A stretch of DNA of 64,000 nucleotides, taken from positions 22,758,047 through 22,822,046 of the forward strand of contig OX467087.1 of assembly GCA_950106755.1 (NCBI GenBank), written 5' to 3'. The position numbers were made by a program, and so were the translations under genes. Positions within the stretch are counted from its first letter, which is position 1. The number at the start of each line of letters is the position of its first letter. Shown piece by piece: positions 60,943 through 64,000 of this stretch. The notes beneath the pieces are model-generated. The model did no database searches and had not been told where the DNA came from. It worked only from the letters and a program-made list of their open reading frames with translations. The stretch is from Climacium dendroides. Lineage: Eukaryota > Streptophyta > Bryopsida > Hypnales > Climaciaceae.

Positions 60943-61676
60943 ATGTTGAGGCATTTTGTTCGAGCGGGAATTCGCCATTCCAGGCACCCGACATGCCTGG
61001 AAGGATATCTGCCACGAATAGTCTTGAATGGTGGTCACAGTTATGCATCATCTTCAAGGTCTCCGAAGCGACTAGGGGAGAAGCGCATGAGCAAGGGCAA
61101 GGGTGGCGAGGCTTCTATTCGGCAACACAGGTTGGCCTCTGAGGTGAAATCGATCGTGAGCTCTGCTTTGCAGCAAGGACCTTATGATTCTGCTCTTCTA
61201 CAACGTTGCGGCTTTGAAATTGAGGAGGTCAATTCTTTCCCCCTGTTTTACCCTGAAATGGATACCATGTAAGAATTGGTACACATTGTCTAACTGTTTG
61301 ACATTGCAGACCAGTTCATTTGGGTTGTTGAAGCGTTTGTTACTAGTTGGGCGAGGATGTGATGGTTATGAGGTGAGGGTTTACCTTGTTTGGAAAGTGT
61401 CAATTGTTTTGAGTTTTTTTTGTAGTACGTGTGGCCTTGCAGGTGAAGATGAGCGGTGACCTAAGAAAAGCTTTCGTGCTGTGGAAAGCAATGCCGGGAA
61501 TGCATCAGACTGTGGAGAAAGAGCTGAATGCGCAGGGGAAACGGCTGCGGTCGCTGGTGTTTGAGCAGCTGTCCATGCCGTTCTCTCCTGCCATTCAGTT
61601 TCGACAGGACAAAGTGAATCCTCAAGCGCAAGCCATTGATGATGTTCTCTCCAAGCTGGATGAAGAAAGTGACTGA
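60943..61676 (+). CDS. Ribosome-binding factor A family protein, probably mitochondrial
   Basis: Two exons, 60943-61227 and 61443-61676, joined in phase 0 by a 215-bp GT-AG intron, give 172 residues. The donor was chosen at GAG/GTCAAT because it yields a continuous EIEE-VKMSGDLRKAFVLW; using the later GTAAG at 61269 would break the frame. The first 55 residues (MLRHFVRAGIRHSRHP...) are basic and almost free of acidic residues, like a mitochondrial presequence. The RbfA KH-like domain follows: RQHRLASEVKSIVSSALQQ, then SGDLRKAFVLW, then KRLRSLVFEQL and IQFRQDK, ending AIDDVLSKLDEESD. Bacterial RbfA helps mature the small ribosomal subunit near the 16S 5' end; organelle homologues do the same. 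An in-frame ATG at 60769 could extend the N-terminus to 230 residues. Confidence 0.85.
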
Positions 61677-61716
61677 TGCTCCACAGATCCCTGCTCTAGT
61701 AAAATTTTGTTCGCAG

Positions 61717-62153
61717 CGACTACCGTAGTACTTATGCTAAGGTCACCCAAGTTGGTGGCGGTGGACCTGTGGCGGAAGTGACAGCTGGAGGAAATGCTCT
61801 CAAGTTCTATACATCCGTGCACTTTCAAGACAGGAAAAAGGAACAGCTAAAACGTGGAGATGTGGTATTACTTCCTTTACCATACCTGTCTAAGATCCTG
61901 AGTCACCTTTTCTGACCTAAATTCTAGTCCTCAGTAACATGGATAATTTGTTTGTTACTTGATCCAGCCGTTTGGAAGTGCTATCATCGTAAAAGTGGTG
62001 AAGAGTAAAGTATCGCCGCCATTTACGATTGTAGAATTTGATCTGGAATATGGGATTGGTACTTCTCGTGAAGGCGAAATCCTGGATTTAGCTGTGAAGC
62101 ATGGTTTTCTTGGACAGTCACAGATCCTGCTATCGGTCGAGAGCTTTACTTGA
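61717..62153 (+). pseudogene. RecA-like 3' gene fragment
   Basis: Two pieces read as the C-terminal part of a RecA recombinase of the organelle type. At 61717-61861 there is AEVTAGGNALKFYTSV followed by KKEQLKRGD. After a possible intron (GTGGTA...CCAG, 61862-61967), 61968-62153 gives [17 protein letters not shown] and [19 protein letters not shown], ending at a TGA. In complete RecA these segments are adjacent, after the ATPase core. The Walker A, Walker B and L1 regions are absent, because the sequence immediately upstream is the RbfA gene, whose stop lies 40 bp before. A normal protein of about 400 residues is thus cut to about 110. It is either a pseudogene fragment or part of the RbfA 3' UTR by fusion. 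Confidence 0.75.
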
Positions 62154-64000
62154 TAACGAATCGGTTTGAGCTTGACACTTGGTGGATGGCTTTTATCCCT
62201 TCAGAATTCATGTATCCCGCGAGTCCTACTTTTGCTACCACATTGCCAATTGGTTGAACACCATCGAAATGTGGTATAAATCTCTGAAGGAGAAGTTTTT
62301 ACTCAACTTTTTATGCCGACGATCCCTCCTGGGCCAGGTACTTTAGCACAGATTCAGGAGGTCGGTGTACTGTGTCTTTGCCAGTGCTGGTTTGTGTGCT
62401 GTGGTAATTGTCATTGGCTCAGCCAGGACTCTGATAGGAACTCGATTTCAGTCACTCACCATTTGCAGTTGGAAGATTTGGTGTTTTAGGGTTCTATCGC
62501 ATTAGGGAGAGGCCTACTAAGATTATGACACATGTCCTGAAGACATGTCCTGAAGGAGTGAGCTGGAAAGTAATTCTTGAATGATTGGCATTGGAAGATT
62601 CTAGATATTGGCTATGGGTCTAGTCCAACTTTCAGCTTTCAAACTCATAATGATTTCATTACAGGGCATAAAATTTATAAAAAAAATTGCAATCCCTATG
62701 ATTTCTATCTTCCTATGATTGCAATCCCTATGATTTACATTGCCTTCTACTCCAGAACATGTGTGAAATTTCTTAAGTGGTTGACCAGATTGAGATAATT
62801 TTGAAATAAGTTAACCATATGATCTAAAAGTAGCTATATGTGAGAACAAAATGCAATCAGGGACATGGACCAGAAGATTATAAACTTTCATTGTGTTTGT
62901 GGTTAACATTTCAGAATTTTCCCAGCTGCCTCGATACTTTGGTTGGCAGCAACAAACTCTTCACTTCTAATTGAGGCCTTTAAAAAAAGAAAAGAAAATC
63001 CCTCGAGAATTTCTTACCCATCATTTTTAATTGAGTAAAACAAAGTTCTTTCGCAACTCTGAAACTATTTTACTTGACTTCTGTCACTGGAATCATGATG
63101 CATCTCAAATAAAAATTCAAAACAGTTTTGTGGCAAATACAAGTACATATCTACCTCAATTTGAAAAACTCACGTCATGAAATCTGTGATCTAAAATCTA
63201 GTAGAAAATAACTTTTGACTTCAGTTGCATATAGCTTTCATGAGGGCTGTCTGTATTTGAATTCGTTGTCCTATTTGATGACTTGCTGTCCAGAGAGTGG
63301 ACAGAAGGGACGTTCCTCTCTCCTCTCTTTCAAGCACGAGACATTCCTCTCTTTCAAACGCTTTAAGAAAATGTTACACAGAAGGGTTTTTTAAAAATAA
63401 AATTGATCTCCAAAATGGACAATGGTATCTTTCCTTTGGTAGATTAGAAATAAAATATAATAAAATCCTACCTAGTTTTATGTATTTTGAATGTTTGGGA
63501 CCACCAGTTGGGCCCTTGGACATTTAGGGGTTAATAAAAAATAGAATTTTCCTCTTCAATTACATCAAAGAAATATTGATAAAAAAAATGTCCACTAACA
63601 CCTCACTACTTTAGTCGAATTCTTATTTTGATAGGAGACTAAAGAAACCTCACTAAAATTGGTTACTAATTGATAAGAAATAAAGTCAAAGTTTCTTTTT
63701 TTCTTTCTATGCAAAACTTGAGCTTTTTTTAACCCTTGAAGGACAAATGGGTGACCTTAGAAATCATCCCTTTTCATTTTTGTGTGAATTTTTGGCTTCA
63801 AAAATAGAAAAAGCACTCATTAGAAGTCAAACTACTATAGAAGACTTCCCCTTTTTACAACAATAGTTGCACTTTTGACCTACTCTTGTCATCCATTGGA
63901 CACCAAACGTGTATGTCCATGTATAAGGGTTAATCAAACACCTTTTTATTGACGGATTGAGAAAAATATTTAACACTATCCTCCCAATTAGAGCATGGAG
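62154..64000. other. Sequence downstream of the RecA fragment
   Basis: Balanced composition to about 62550, possibly 3' flank or further decayed recA-derived sequence, then AT-rich. I recognise no gene. Small frames at 62577-62798 and 63297-63527 have no family features. Confidence 0.4.

Noticed and set aside
61269..61442. Extra RbfA exon (61311-61371) with the later GTAAG donor
   Set aside because: Both options break the reading frame, whereas the donor at 61228 joins the family motif EIEE-VKMSGDL in phase.

Overview
This is nuclear DNA of a land plant. Three loci carry recognisable host genes: two copies of a CBP60-type calmodulin-binding transcription factor gene on the minus strand, and a mitochondrial-type ribosome-binding factor A (RbfA) gene on the plus strand. 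All are split by GT-AG introns, and the RbfA upstream region carries plant telo-box motifs. Species cannot be read from the sequence. Long AT-rich stretches and the style of the multicopy transposon-like genes make me lean, weakly, to a seedless plant.

Layout. From 1 to about 5.4 kb lies CBP60 copy A. From 5.4 to 36.2 kb there is no intact host gene. That stretch is built of DNA transposons and their debris: CACTA-like elements ending in CACTA...TAGTG with 3-bp target duplications, foldback MITEs, short-period arrays, two decayed transposon-like protein genes on the minus strand (24.8-27.7 and 28.8-29.8 kb) and a small Helitron. From 36.2 to 41.6 kb lies CBP60 copy B, a direct duplicate of the first 5.4 kb. 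From 41.6 to 60.1 kb there is more repeat-derived sequence: a second Helitron in the opposite orientation, another MITE, a GC-rich patch, and a probable solo LTR (53.7-58.2 kb) split by two nested CACTA-like elements. From 60.1 to 62.2 kb lie the RbfA gene and, 40 bp after its stop, a broken 3' fragment of a recA-like gene. The rest is AT-rich and featureless.

The two CBP60 copies should encode nearly the same protein: an N-terminal leader, a conserved DNA-binding/calmodulin_bind core and a basic C-terminal calmodulin-binding helix. Their cores, introns included, are identical over about 1.37 kb while both flanks have diverged, as expected from recent gene conversion. I resolved splice sites by eye for exons 1-7 and the last exon; the short exons between them are uncertain. 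The transposon calls rest mainly on matched ends and target duplications, and one Helitron insertion also on comparison with a related repeat that lacks it. I found no tRNA, rRNA, CRISPR or organelle-type cluster.
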